Part shown: positions 18,688 to 29,859 of the stretch, piece after piece
Position numbering within the stretch: the first letter of the stretch is position 1
Layout: each line of letters begins with the position of its first letter
Assembly: GCF_016808335.1 (NCBI RefSeq)
Contig: NC_053150.1
Location: forward strand, 49,634,848-49,698,847
Origin: Panicum virgatum
Taxonomy: Eukaryota > Streptophyta > Magnoliopsida > Poales > Poaceae
DNA: 64,000 bases
Direction: 5' to 3'
The notes under the pieces: model-generated
What the model was told of the DNA's origin: nothing
Seen by the model: the letters and a program-made list of their open reading frames with translations, nothing else
Database searches by the model: none
Translations under genes and position numbers: made by a program

Positions 18688-20170
18688 TATTTCACACAAA
18701 CTCTTAGTAGTCAAAATGACAACCACTGTTCTAAACGGTCTTATATTTTCTAGAGAAATGCCTATCTAAACTAGAAAAGGTATCGAATTACACCGGTTGA
18801 AAGCGGCGCTCATGAGTATACATCATTCTTTTCTGTAATAATAAAAGTGAACACAATAAGCTAGTATACATCATTACCTTTGGCTGTTCACCAGACTTTC
18901 GCTGCCATGTTCCTCGCGATTTCTAGTCGGCCTCATCTTTGAATTGGTGGAGACATGCAAGCAAACCACATCGCAAGCCTCGCTGCAAGGGTTCTAAATA
19001 GCAAGTTTCGGGGTGAGAGAATAGATGCTTGCTTAAATGAAGAGCGAGAGTAGGCATCTATCCCAATACATCGATTAATATATGATTTGAATAATCTCAA
19101 ACTCTGTTAGCTACATATATGTTGCCATAACCTGACATATAAACAAAATGAAATTGACTTTTGGTGTGCGAGGTTTGGAGTATAACCTATGGATACGCAT
19201 GCATGCAGCTGGTCATCTGTGTTTGTACAATGTTTCAAACAAAAGTTTTTATAACAATATGGATGCCAGCATTGGTCTTATCCATTTTATTTGTCCGATG
19301 ATGGAGGGCAGAAAAGAATATTCTTTTCTGATGTTGCATTAAACAAGCAAGGTTGATTATTCCCGGCCCTTCGCTTGCCATGAGATATACTACTGATCTT
19401 GTCTGAACCGTCCTATGATGGAGGGAAGAAAAGAATATTCTTTTCTGATGTTGCATTAAACAAGCAAGGCTGATTATTCCCGGCCCTTCGCTTTCCATAA
19501 GAGATACTACTGCTGATCTTGTTTGAACCTTTTTTAGAAACCTACTGCTCCCTCCATCTTAAAAAAACAAGTCATCCTACGAATTCTAGAATAACTTTTA
19601 AAAAAAAAGATAAAATGACCATATTTGTCTATATTTACTATTTATATTTGGCACTAATTAATTTATTATCTTATTATTTGGCCAACAAACAGAGCCTCCA
19701 CGTTCGCTCTCAAGGTCTAGAAATTACTATGTTAATAGGAGAAAATAGAAAAATAAAAATTACCCACCACTGCCATTATAATAAAAATTAGCCTAAAATA
19801 CTCATACGCCTAATTAAAAATTACCCACCAATGCCATTATGAAAAATTAAATATAAAATACCATTTAGCAATGTATCAGTTACAAACATATTATTAATAA
19901 AAATTAAAGCTAACAACAATCAATCAACATAAAAAGAAAATAAAAATAATTATATGCATAATATTATTAAAGCTCAACAAATTAAATTGTTATTATAGGT
20001 AGATCATATTTGAATTGTTTTAATTAATAATAAAACATAATTTACGATAATAAACAAGGTGATGCATGGTAACAAATAGTATAATTTTTAAAAAATAGTA
20101 AGAATACAACGATATATAATTTTTTTAATTTTCAATACTAGCCGCCCAAATGCGCGGGTCATACGCCTAG
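18688..20170. other. AT-rich spacer with a 117 bp tandem duplication
   Basis: No gene seen. At 19298-19414 and 19415-19528 a 117 bp unit (starting ATGATGGAGGG) is duplicated in tandem with about 90 percent identity. A Stowaway-like end (CTCCCTCCATCTTAAAAAA) lies near 19547 without a clear partner. 19560-20140 is very AT-rich and ends in the Helitron-like terminus at 20170. Confidence 0.6.
20140..20170 (+). mobile_element. Helitron-like 3' terminus, unit 1
   Basis: CCGCCCAAATGCGCGGG (hairpin; perfect CCGCGCAAATGCGCGG in unit 2), then nine bases, CTAG, and a T. A 16-20 bp hairpin shortly before CTRR with a following T is the canonical Helitron 3' end. I did not find the matching 5' TC end, so element length is unknown. 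Confidence 0.5.
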
Positions 20171-20635
20171 TTCTTCTATGTCAGCCGTGCTGGCTGGACC
20201 AGCCTCCCTCCTCGTCTTCGGCAAGGGAGGGCATCCGGTCGTACCGGGAACGACGGCCACCGGCTTCTAGCAGAATCCGATGTACGCCGAATCTATCCCT
20301 TCCTTTACGCACGCCGAGAAGCGCATATACTGCTGTGTCTGCAGACCCGTAGTAAGGGCGTCTGCAGTGCGCCAGCGATTTGCGCCGGCGATTTGAAGGA
20401 GAGAAAGGGACGGCAGACGCTCGGGACTCACACGCGTGAGAGGGAGCTCTCTCGGCGAGCGTGCGAGCTAGCGACGAATTCGTCGCTAGCGACTACTGTG
20501 CAGCCACTATTCATCGATTAGAAAAATGAAATCGCCGGCCATCTCGTCGACCGTTGCAGACGTCCTAAACACCTTTGGGTCGCCGTTTCAGCTTGTCTGC
20601 GCTACTTTACGGTAAACAACTCTTGTGTTACTTCG
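20171..20635. other. GC-rich low-copy stretch, no recognised gene
   Basis: It follows the Helitron-like end. In unit 2 (51431-51634) a 67-codon frame is open; in unit 1 it is disrupted by a deletion of about 31 bp. I do not recognise the product. A palindrome GCTAGCGACGAATTCGTCGCTAGC lies at about 20469-20492 (absent from unit 2, which has a ~90 bp deletion here). Confidence 0.35.
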
Positions 20636-20745
20636 CGAGACGAATCTAATGATATCTTTGAACGCGTAATTAGATGATGGTTATTGTAGCATTACTGTAG
20701 CCAATCATCAATTAATTGCCGTCATTAGATTCGTCGCGAAAAATT
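20632..20745. mobile_element. Foldback MITE, unit 1
   Basis: CGCGAGACGAATCTAATGA on the left and TCATTAGATTCGTCGCG on the right are inverted copies around a loop containing ATTGTAGCATTACTGTAGCCAATCATC-type sequence, common in grass MITEs. Unit 2 (51808-51893) keeps the left arm only. Confidence 0.55.
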
Positions 20746-20920
20746 ACACACATCTCTAAAGAGGTTTTGCAAATAAACTTTATTTAGTACTTCATGCGGA
20801 GCCTAGAAGACGTATTCTAGGAATCATAGAATGCCACATGGCAAAGTTCAGATGGAAAACCGCGTCGGCTGACAGTTCTGCTACAACGTCACACGCAGCC
20901 ATCAGATACCTTATAAGAAC

Positions 20921-21158
20921 TTAGGCTGTGTTTAGTTCGCGAAATTTTTTGGGTTTGTGTACTGTAACACTTTCGTTGTTATTTGGTAATTAATGTCCAA
21001 TCATAGGCTAATTAGGCTTAAAAGATTCGTCTCGTCATTTACAGTTGAACTATGTAATTAGTTATATTTTTCAACTGTATTTAATACTCCATGCATGTAT
21101 TCAAAAATTCGATGTGACGGATACTGTTTGAAAATTTTTGGAACTAAACAGGACCTTA
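20921..21158. mobile_element. MITE with GTTTAGTTC / GAACTAAAC ends, unit 1
   Basis: Left end TTAGGCTGTGTTTAGTTC and right end GAACTAAACAGGACCTTA are imperfect inverted repeats. The interior (AGATTCGTCTCGT, CATGCATGTATTCAAAAATTCGATGTGACGG region) matches a very common grass MITE type. Copy at 52052-52285. Confidence 0.65.
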
Positions 21159-21398
21159 GCAGTACTACGATCGAAGGGGTTACATCTACTGTCAACAACA
21201 GAACAACTGTCAACAACGGGCAACAGAACTGAGGGGCAAAGTTAGACGCGCGCAAGCTCTCTGCATCTCTGGGCCTCTACGCAGCATCGTGAGCGCGATG
21301 GAGCTGAAGCCTGATGAAGCAATAGCTCGTACCCGAGACAAGCGGTGGCGCGCAACTAAAGCGAGGCAAAAAGAGTGCCCGGCGAAGCTGGATCATGT

Positions 21399-21819
21399 GA
21401 TTCTGTTCTGTATTTGATTATTCTACCGCAGAGATCATGCCAATCATCATGATCATGTGAACTCATTTCTGTGCATACATTGGTTTGGCGCATTTCCCTC
21501 ATGCTTTAGGGTCCGAAGCTGGATTGGATGGTAGCAGAAGATGAAGAAGAGGCACAATCAAAGTTCGCTTTTAAAGCAGCTTGAAATTTGCTTCACCTCA
21601 CCTAGTGTATGGGTTTGCAATGCCCCGACCGAGGCAACACCTTTTGACTTTCCAAGGATGTGAGTAGTAGTATGAACACGGAACGGACAGTAGGCTGCAT
21701 GCTGTAAATATGAAGGCTATGTAACTGCGAGCTGGCAGAATTTGCCCAGCAGCGACCTTTGCTGGAGAATGCACCTAGCGATGTTTCCCTCCTGGAAGGT
21801 TTGATCTTTGTTCAAACAT
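21399..21819 (+). pseudogene. Stray last exon and 3' UTR of the YrdC/YciO-like gene, unit 1
   Basis: It matches 39029-39487 of the intact gene: end of the last intron, acceptor TTTAG, the last exon 21510-21584 (GPKLDWMVAEDEEEAQSKFAFKAA, stop) and 3' UTR. It has lost one codon in the Glu run relative to the intact gene and to unit 2. No other YrdC exon is nearby, so this is a fragment carried by an internal duplication of the YrdC 3' region. Confidence 0.85.
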
Positions 21820-21833
21820 GCAAATCCATCCTG

Positions 21834-23351
21834 TTTTTTTTTTGTGGAAATGAGAACATTTTATTAATTTCAAGAAGTTACATCGAGTGGATACAACGCC
21901 TTGAAACCGTTCCCGGCCTCTGTTCATTGGGCACACAGCCTACTAGATTTTAGGTTTAACAGACACATTAATGACTTTCGATCCTGAGACTAGAACGTCA
22001 CCCATGTACCTAACTTCACCCATGTGCCTAGGTAAAAAAATCCTTTGCCACCCGCTCCAACCACCGAGAGGCCGCAACAAGCGCCTCCTGGGAAGTAGCA
22101 TGTTGTAGGGTAGCCCATGTACGAAGCCAGTGCATTGTCCTGTAAATAATATGCAAAAAATTAGATTGTTTGTTTTCAAATACAGTGTCATTCCTGCAGA
22201 GCCAGACAGACCAGCACATGGCTGCCGCTCCCACCATGATGAGTGATTTATGATGTTTTAAAATTCCATTCAGCCAGCTCCCGAACATGTTGGATATACT
22301 TGTGGGTTGGCGGAGACCCCATGCCATGTATACTGTGGCCCAAGCCATTCGCGCAAAACGATAGTATAGAAACAGATGCTGAATCGTTTTATTTTCATGA
22401 CAGAAGCAGCATTGTTGATTATCCTGCCAGTTCCTTTTCGCCAAGTTATCCTTTGTGAGGATGATGCCGCACCTAATGTACCAGATGAATATCTTAATTT
22501 TTAATGGTAGTTTCAGCTTCCATAGTTTCTTGTTGACATTGAGAACGTTCTGACTTATTAATCCCCAGTAATGTGACTTTACTGAGAAGACACATGCGGG
22601 GTCAAGATTCCATCTAAACTCATCCTCATCGTGGCTGAGTGTGATGGGAGCCAGTCGGGCTGCTAGGTTATTCCACATTGCTAGTTTATTTTCGATGAGA
22701 TCCATACGCCAAGATAGATTGGGTGTTGACGCTGAAAGTACTTGACCCATCGTATCATGTTTTCTCCTTGCAATATTATATAATTGCGGGTATTGTTATC
22801 TCAACGGTGTGTTACCTAGCTAAATGTCTTCCCAAAATCTAACTTGTGACCCATTCTTTATAACAAAGGTCCTGAACCGGAGGAACTCACCTTTTGCTTT
22901 CATCAAGCTTGCCCAGAAATGAGAGTCACCGCTTTTCCATTGGAGTTGAACCAACGGTTTAGTCCCTAGGTATTTGTTGCGTAGAATCTGCTGCCAAGTA
23001 CCATCTGTTGTCAACAGTCAGTATAGCCACTTGCTGAGCAATGCAATATTTTTAAGTTCGAGATTTTGTATCCCTAAACCTCCTTATTCTTTAGGTTGGC
23101 ACAGGATATCCCACTTTGCTAGCCGATATTTTCGTTTGTGCTCATCACTCTGCCAGAAGTACCGAGATCGGAAGTAATCCAACTTCTTGCGAACCCCTTT
23201 TGGAATCTTGAAGAAGGACATCATGTACGTCGGTAAGCTGCTAAGAACTAAGTTGATCAAGATTAGCCTCCCTCCCATGGAAAGGTTTTTCCCTTTCCAG
23301 CTACTAAGGTGCTTTTCAAAACATTCTTGTACTCTCAACCAATCATTGTTT
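21834..23351 (-). mobile_element. 5'-truncated LINE (L1-type) with 14 bp target duplication, unit 1
   Basis: Minus-strand LINE fragment. A T run at 21834-21843 is its poly(A) tail. Target duplications GCAAATCCATCCTG (21820-21833) and GCTAATCCATCCTG (23352-23365) flank it. The protein relics are the end of the reverse transcriptase region (SWKGKNLSMGGRLILINLVLSSLPTYMMSF) and the zf-RVT domain (LWKLKLPLKIKIFIWYIRCGIILTKDNLAKRNW, CCFC...LFLYYRFARMAW). Stops interrupt it at about 22818 (Trp to stop) and about 23087 (Gln to stop), which unit 2 lacks. The homologous YrdC 3' flank near 39488 is the empty site. Confidence 0.9.
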
Positions 23352-24400
23352 GCTAATCCATCCTGTGTCTGCTAAACATGCTAATTCGGGAGGCATACAC
23401 TGGTGAAGGAACGATGAAAATGGGCAAACGACTGAAAACCAGTGAGACGAGTTTAGAAAAGATTTCAAACTTGCATATCTATAGAGTATATTCAGAGATG
23501 TACTTTTGCTGCAAGAATGCACCCTCAAATTTATCATTGTTCATATGAGTTAGTCTAGAACAAGTTTGAACCTCAGCTGAAAGGATCCCGTCGCTGGTGT
23601 GATGTCAACACTCAACACACGCAACCATCCCTGACAACCTTGGCTGACACGGAGGTGGTTGCTTCGTTGCACCCGCCGCCGGACACAGGGGTGGTCGCCC
23701 AACGACCACGCCATGGGCTAGAGCGCCTCGCATCAGTCATCACTAACGCCGGCGGCGGATTGTATATCTATGGGAGCCGGCGCAGAGACGCCGGGACAGA
23801 ATAGAGGATTGGTCCTCCGATCATCTGAACTCGGAAGAGATTCATGCGGCCGCCGCCGCCGGCGGCTGCCTAGCTTGTCGTTCGATGCCACGGCTCTCCG
23901 GGCGGAGCCCGGACTCCGGAGCACACCGAGCGGCGAACCGTGGAGGGGAACGGCAAGCGATCGAGCAACAGTCCCTGCGAGGGTGGGAAGGGTCTCCGAT
24001 CGTTGCCATGGAGCACCCCACTGGTCCCGTTGGCACCTCCAGTTACTGGCAATCTGGCCGCACTCGGGGAACACTGGGACGCGCTCGCTCCTCGGCGCGG
24101 CACGCCTGATCGCCACGGATGACGCCGGGCGTCGCGCTGTCGGCAAACCGACGATCCTAAGATCAGGAACGCGAGATCCACAATACTGTCTAGCTGGGTG
24201 CCTCCCTGAGCAATCCAAACCGTGCGCTCACGTCGGTGAGGCCGTCCCCAGCTTGCGACGCAGTCCGTTACTTACTGTCCACCACCCGGCACCGGCGAGC
24301 GAGACCATGACCGCCGCCGTGGCCATCTCGACCCCACCTTGATACGCGTGAATGGCAGCGAGAGTTCCATCACTGATCAGGCATGGGCACTCCTGACTAG
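23352..24400. other. Copy of the YrdC downstream region, no gene
   Basis: Continues the homology with 39500-39886 and 44661-45000 (AAAGGATCCCGTCGC, CCATGGGCTAGAGCGCCTC, CACTAACGCCGG, GATTCATGCGGCCGCC). GC-rich, with long open frames in several phases on both strands as expected from base composition. None resembles a known protein. Confidence 0.6.
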
Positions 24401-26556
24401 GAGCTGCCTTCTTGGGCATCGGCGCTGTGCCGCGACTCACCGTCGAGCAGAGCGGCGAGTAGGGGACGGGGAGGAAGACGGAGAGTACATGACAAATCAA
24501 CTGGGAACATACGGGTCCATCTCAGCCGCACAAATGCCATCCAACGGCTGCAGGAGGCCCAGGGGGCGGACGGTATTCCATTTACCGTCCACCCGGTCGG
24601 TCCTCGACGACAAGCGCCGTCCCGGCGTCCGCCAGGAGGTCCGGCGGCTGAGGCCGGACAGCCCCAAGGTTCTCGCTTCGCGTCTGCATGGACGAGCGCT
24701 CCACGTCGTGCACTCGTGCTCCTCCCCGGCAAAGGCCATGCTCGCCGCGTCGTCGTCTTCCCCGTCAGACCTCGACCAGCGCGTCCATCCGGCGGCTCAA
24801 TCCGGATCAGTGTGTGTCGTTGAGTCCAAGGTCTCCGTTTGCTCTAGTTGGGCCCAGGCGGCGTCATCTCTCGTCTCTGCTCCAGAATCGATGATCTTGA
24901 TGCGCGCGTCGCCCATCCGCACCTTGCGTGCTGGCATGGCATGGCATGGCCACATGCCTGCATTCATGCACCGCGCTTCAGCTCTTCTTCAACATCGACC
25001 AGCATCCTCCATACCCTTGCAAGTGTCGGATCGGCGCTTAGCTTTCCTATGCGTCTGCTGCGCCAGCGAGGAAACGACGACCATCTTCCTCGACGAGGTG
25101 GACACGGCCGGTCACGACGGACGGCGTGGTTGTATGCTAGGAGCGGCCCAGGCGACGAGGCGCCTCGATGGAACGGATGGACAGGTTCGAGGGCCGATCG
25201 AGCGCACGACAGTGCTCATGGCGATCATCCATGGACACGCTGGATTAGGCATCTCGCGGCGCTGCTTCGGCAGGGGGACGCTTGCCGGCACGGTCGAGGC
25301 CCCGTGAGGCAGTTGAAGCGCGCAACTCGTGGTCCATGCGGTTGCGGAAGCGCTGTTGGTCTTGGCTCTCGATGAGGACCCGCGTTCGTAGGCAGTGGCG
25401 TGACTCGCCGTCGAGGAGAACGGCGGGTGGAGGAAGACGAAACGATCTCGCTGTCGGCCAGAACGAGGGATGGGGGAATACGCGCGTCAATCTCAGCCGC
25501 ACATTTGCGATCCAACGCCTGCGGGAGACCCAGGGGGGGACGGTATTTCATCTACCGTCCACCCGGACAGTATTCGAAACACCGTCCACCCCCTGGCTCC
25601 GAGCGCACCGTCCGCAGGCTGGCGTCCTCGACGACAAGCAGCGCCGCCCTGCGTCTGAAGTCAGTCGGGACTCGGGAGGTCCTGCTGCTGCGGGCCTGCG
25701 ACGGGACATCCCCCAAACTCTGCACCTCGCCTCCGAGTATAGGAGTCGCCGCGGCCGCCCCCAACGCCGTCCCTCCTTGGCGTGACCATGCTCACCACGC
25801 CGTCTGTCTTCCCCGTCAAGGCTGCTCGCCGCCGCGTTCTCGAGTCGAGATTCGAGAATCGAGCAATGCGTGGCGTCGGCGCGGCGCGCGCGCGCTCTGC
25901 CGCCGCATGTCCATCTGCAGCTACAATCAATTCGGTGACCCAACCTTCTGAAGTCGTCGATGACTCGCAGTAGCCGCTGTCTTGCTGACGTCCATTTCCA
26001 CGGAACACAGCTAGAGGGCTCGCTCGCACGGAGTCCATGCCGAGGTCGCGATCGACCGCGTCATCGTCGCTCCGGGTGCAGAGGGCGGCCGAGCGCTCCG
26101 TCGCGCACGCGCGGTGGCCGGCGTCACCGACTGCAACGACCGGACCGGCATTTGCCGCGGCTCTCGACCGCTCCCCGTTTGCCTTCCTCTGCTAGCATCA
26201 CACGCCGACACCGGCACGCGTTCGACATTTCGTTCTCTGAACTGCAGTGGCGTTCGACCCCGTGAAGGCAGATAAAGCGCGAAGCTCGTGGTCCATGCGA
26301 TTGCGGAGGGGATGACCTTCGACGGCGGCGCTGTTGGTCTTGGCTCTTGATGAGGAGCTGCATTCCTGGAAATGGCGTGACTCGCCGTCGAGCAGAACGG
26401 CGGGTGGAGGACGAAGGCGAAAGGATCTCGCCATATGAAAAATCAAGGCGCAATCTCATCCGCACAATAACGATCCAACGGCTGTAGGGGGCTCAAGGGG
26501 TGGACGGTATCCGCAGGCCGGCGTCCTCGACGACAAGCAGCCCCGTCCTGCTTCTT
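24400..26556. repeat. Degenerate tandem modules of about 0.97 kb, unit 1
   Basis: The anchor GACTCRCCGTCGAGSAGARCGGCG occurs at about 24434, 25401 and 26380. A second anchor, CGCACAAATGCCATCCAACG or a variant, occurs at about 24527, 25499 and 26460. Thus about 2.5 modules of 955-980 bp. Corresponding anchors lie at 45048 and 45857 in the other copy of this DNA. No coding potential that I can support. Confidence 0.6.
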
Positions 26557-26569
26557 AACGTCCACCGGG

Positions 26570-26857
26570 CCAAAGGACCTCTAGCTGACTTGTTTAGGGG
26601 AACCCAGCGGCACTCCTCAGATTTTGGGATCGACTCCTCATGGGAGCGAATTTCAGGTTGAGGTTAAAAAAATCCCCTCGCCTGTCTCATGTCCAAAGCA
26701 TTGTGGAGCCCGGCCTAACTCACAAGGCGACGGACCCCCGTGTACGGGTGGGGCAGGGGTTCGGGGGTTTTCTTGGCCTGCTGTGAGAAGGTCATTCTAC
26801 CTCTCAAAAACAATACCGTGGGGGCGGTCTTACCCCCGCAGGTCAAGTTTTTTTTTT
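26570..26857 (+). mobile_element. tRNA-derived SINE with 13 bp target duplication, unit 1
   Basis: 288 bp ending in a T run (26848-26857), flanked by exact 13 bp repeats AACGTCCACCGGG (26557-26569 and 26858-26870). An A-box-like CTAGCTGACTTGTTTAGG lies near 26581 and a B-box-like GGATCGACTCC at 26627-26637, spaced as in tRNA-derived RNA polymerase III promoters. The body (GGTTCGGGGGTTTTCTTGG, GGTCTTACCCCCGCAGGTC) is a common grass repeat. Confidence 0.8.
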
Positions 26858-26870
26858 AACGTCCACCGGG

Positions 26871-28425
26871 AGGTTCTGCTGCTGCCGCTGGACATGCCCC
26901 AAGCGTTGCAGCTCACCACTGCGCGAAGGAGCCACCGGCCGCGCCCAGCGCCCGTGCCCCTCCCCGGCATGACCATGCTCGCGACGGGTAAAGGTGGACA
27001 TGCGCAAGCTCTCTGCATCTCTGGGTCTCTACGCAGCACTGCGAACGCAACGGAGCTGAAGCCTGATGAAGCAAGCAATAGCTCGTACCCGAGACAAGCG
27101 GTGGCGTGCGCGCAACTATGCGAGGCAAAAAGCAAACAGTGCCCCGCGAAGCTGCGAACTGCGAAGCCACATCGCCGTGCTACGACGACGCGCTCGATCA
27201 CGCGCATCGGCCGGGATCCCGATCTCCATCATCCCACGGGCGACGGCGAGATGCGATGAGCCGCCTAGTGGGTTAATGGCTCGTCGGAGATACCATCTAC
27301 CCTGCATCGCACAAGGCATGCGCAAGAACGCCGTGTCATTGAAGATGGCCGGTGCGTGGCCGCGCCGGCTCGCCGCCGGACGCCAGCAGGCAGCGGCAGC
27401 AGCAGTACTAGGGTAACGGCCTCGGCAATAAAACCGGCGCTACCAGACAGCTGCAGCAATAGTGCCGGACTGGATCGCCGGCCCGGCCCGGACCTTTTGT
27501 TCATTACTCCCCGAACAAAGTCGTTACCGCTAGGGCATTGACGCCGCGGCAGGCAGCTAGCTAGGCTAGCGCCTAGCGCATTAGGCTTGCCGCCGGCGCC
27601 GAGACCCCACCCGGTGGCCGGAAGCAGCTGCCCGCCACGGCATATGCTGCCGTGCCGTTCCCCCAAGCCCGGTTGCTGTTGTCCAGATGTGCGTGCTGCG
27701 GCGCGGCCGGCCAGCCGGCAGAAAGCGGGATACGGCGGGGTGGCGCCCGGCGCACGTGGACGGACCGGGCTCCCGCCGGGTAGCCCATCCGCCCGTGTCG
27801 TGGCGGAGCGAGACAGGACACGGGAGGCGGGAGCGACTGGCTGGCTGGCTACTCGGCTAGCCCTCCCTGTCCGTCCCTGAAGTCCTGGTCCCTGCCTGGG
27901 CCAGCAGCATGGCAGGCGGCACCACCGCCGCCACATGGCCTCTCTGCAATCTGGATGGATGTGCGGGGGGGTCCTCGTGAGGGCGTGGGCGTGGGCGTGG
28001 CCGGCCTGGGCCCTGGGCTCGCGAGAGGGATTGGCATTTGGATGGATGGAGCCGTGGAGGCCGTACTAGGGTGTGTGTATGTACGGGCATCGTAGACGTA
28101 CGGTACGTGTGGAGAGAATCGCTTCGCTATTCCCACGGCCGGTACGCCACCTTCTTTTGTGCCTGCCGCCGCCATGGTAGCCATAGCTCTTAATTCAGAC
28201 ATTTAGTTTTTACCAGCTGCTGTTATTCTTCGAGGGACCGATTGATGATGACCGATTGAATCGGTCCATTGCGGCGGTCAGTACGGCGGCGCCCGGCGCG
28301 ACCACGGCGGCGGACCGATTGAGCTCTCTCTCATCGGATACACCGCAGAGGTTACGACGGAAGAAAAGGAAGGCAGCGGAAGTACCAGCGACCTAGCTCT
28401 CTCCCCGGCGACCTAGCTCTAAACG
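26871..28425. other. GC-rich DNA without a recognised gene
   Basis: The first 150 bp repeat the module sequence found at 25660-25800 (GAGGTTCTGCTGCTGC). 27000-27160 resembles 21239-21390 (GCAAGCTCTCTGCATCTCTGGG, GAAGCCTGATGAAGCAA). The rest, with (GGGCGT)n near 27983, shows only composition-driven open frames. Confidence 0.45.
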
Positions 28426-28463
28426 GTGTCCTCCCGGCCGCCGGCTCCGGCGAGCGGTGGCCC

Positions 28464-29762
28464 ATGCCGCATCAGGTCAAGCTCGCTCCTTCCGTCCGTC
28501 TTGCGCTGCGCCAGCGCACGGCCAAGGATGGCGATGCAACTTCTGATCCAGTCAAAGATCGATACATGCTCCAGCGCGCCAATGAGGAGATCGCCCTTCT
28601 CTCTTGTGCTAATCTGAGTGCGGGCATGGGGAAATTTTGGGCGTCGGATTCAGATTCTGAGTGTGATGATCTTGGGGAGGTTGAGCTGTTGTCTTCGGGG
28701 CGACGCGGTGCTCCTTGTTCGGGGAGTTCCTACACCCAAAAGGAGGCTTCATTTTCGACGGTGTCGCCACCATCCCGGCATTCCAAGCCGGGTTCGTCGG
28801 CATCGCCACCATCCCGGCAATCCAAGCCGGGTTCTCAGTCGGCGACGTCTCCTCCAGTGTTGCCGCCGTGGAAGAAGGTGTGGAGAGGACCTTTGCCGCC
28901 AAGGAGGGTCTCTTCGGCGAAGACCTTGGGCGATGTCATCCTTCCGGCCTTAGCGGCGGCCGGCGGCAGGACAGTGGCGAGGGTGGGCGATGATCCGAAA
29001 ATCTCGTCGGTCCAAATTTCAAATGCACCGACCCTCCCCAAGCGTGATTACCGTTCGGATTTGAAGCGGAACGAGCCCAGACTTTCCCACGGGTCTGGGC
29101 CTAGGCTTGAGCCCACGTTGGTTCGGCCTTCTCGGTCTCTGGTCAGACCGATTCTCATCCCCGACTCGCCGCCTCGGAAGACCTACGCCGCCGTCGTCGC
29201 CATGGCTGGTGGTCAAGGAGCCGGTCGTCGCGCGCGTGGGAAGGGTGCTGCACCTGGCCGCATTCCGCAGGGCCGCGGCATCCCTGGCCGCGATCATGCC
29301 CCTCCGCCTGTAGGAGGTATGGGGGCGGGGCACCCAGCGGGAGGCGGTGCTGGCAACCAGTCCACGCCCGGCGGTGGTCCTCAAGGCAACAGAAGCGGCT
29401 TTGGCGGTCCTCAAGGCAATAGAGGCGGCGGCTTTGGCGGACGTGGGGCACCTCAATCTGCGACGATCCCTGCTGGCAACCCTAACCAGCGTCGTGGTCG
29501 CGGCCAGAGGGGACGTGGGCGGGGTCGGGGTGCTCTGGGTGTGGATGAAGCACAGGCTGGTGGTGCTGAGTTCGTCGATCCCGTCGGTGATGCAGCTGAA
29601 CCGACGGATCATCCACACCTGATCAAGCAGAAGAGGAAGCGCAAGGACGAGACAAATTTCAAGCTGGAATGCACAATTTGTGCGGAGGACCACATATATA
29701 TAGATGATATGATGATACACATTCTTTTAAAATATCTTGTCCAAACTCGATTTCGTTTGTGA
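28464..29762 (+). pseudogene. Gag/ORF1-like retroelement protein ending in a half zinc knuckle, unit 1
   Basis: 432-residue open frame. N-terminus charged; middle Ser/Pro-rich with PWKKVWRGPLPPRR; then Gly/Arg-rich RGG-like repeats (GGGPQGNRSGFGGPQGNRGGGFGGRG, shown only as type); then QKRKRKDE and CTICAEDH, the first three ligands of a CCHC knuckle. This order is typical of ORF1/gag-like proteins of grass retrotransposons (LINE-type). A palindromic MITE inserted directly after the His codon ends the protein with 18 foreign residues. No RT follows. In unit 2 frameshifts break the frame. I am sure it is retroelement-like, less sure of the class. Confidence 0.55.
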
Positions 29763-29856
29763 GATATAAAAATAACAATTTTGTTATTTTTATATCTCAC
29801 AAACGAAGTCGAGTTTGGACAAGATATTTTACAAAATTGTTTATCATCATATCATC
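29703..29856. mobile_element. Palindromic MITE, TA target site, unit 1
   Basis: 154 bp, almost one perfect inverted repeat: arms of about 73 bp (start GATGATATGATGATA, end TATCATCATATCATC) around AACAATTTTGTT. Flanked by TA on both sides, which fits a Tc1/mariner-type (Stowaway-like) insertion, though the ends are not the usual CTCCCTCC. It inserted in the zinc-knuckle codons of the gag-like frame. Copy at 60125-60278. Confidence 0.8.
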
Positions 29857-29859
29857 TAC

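Noticed and set aside
19298..19528. 117 bp tandem repeat as a CRISPR-like or satellite array
   Set aside because: Only two units, no spacers, in plant intergenic DNA; a simple local duplication.
20130..20160. Helitron 3' end on the minus strand at CTAG 20139
   Set aside because: The hairpin would directly touch CTAG; the plus-strand reading has the usual spacer before CTAG at 20167-20170 and is preferred.
24339..25307. 322-codon frame in unit 1 as a gene
   Set aside because: It spans the tandem module, has no known motif, and the homologous unit 2 segment is deleted without any sign of constraint.
23733..27936. Many long open frames (100-320 codons) on both strands
   Set aside because: The DNA is GC-rich and the frames overlap in several phases; none shows family motifs, and the copies in the other unit are broken at random.
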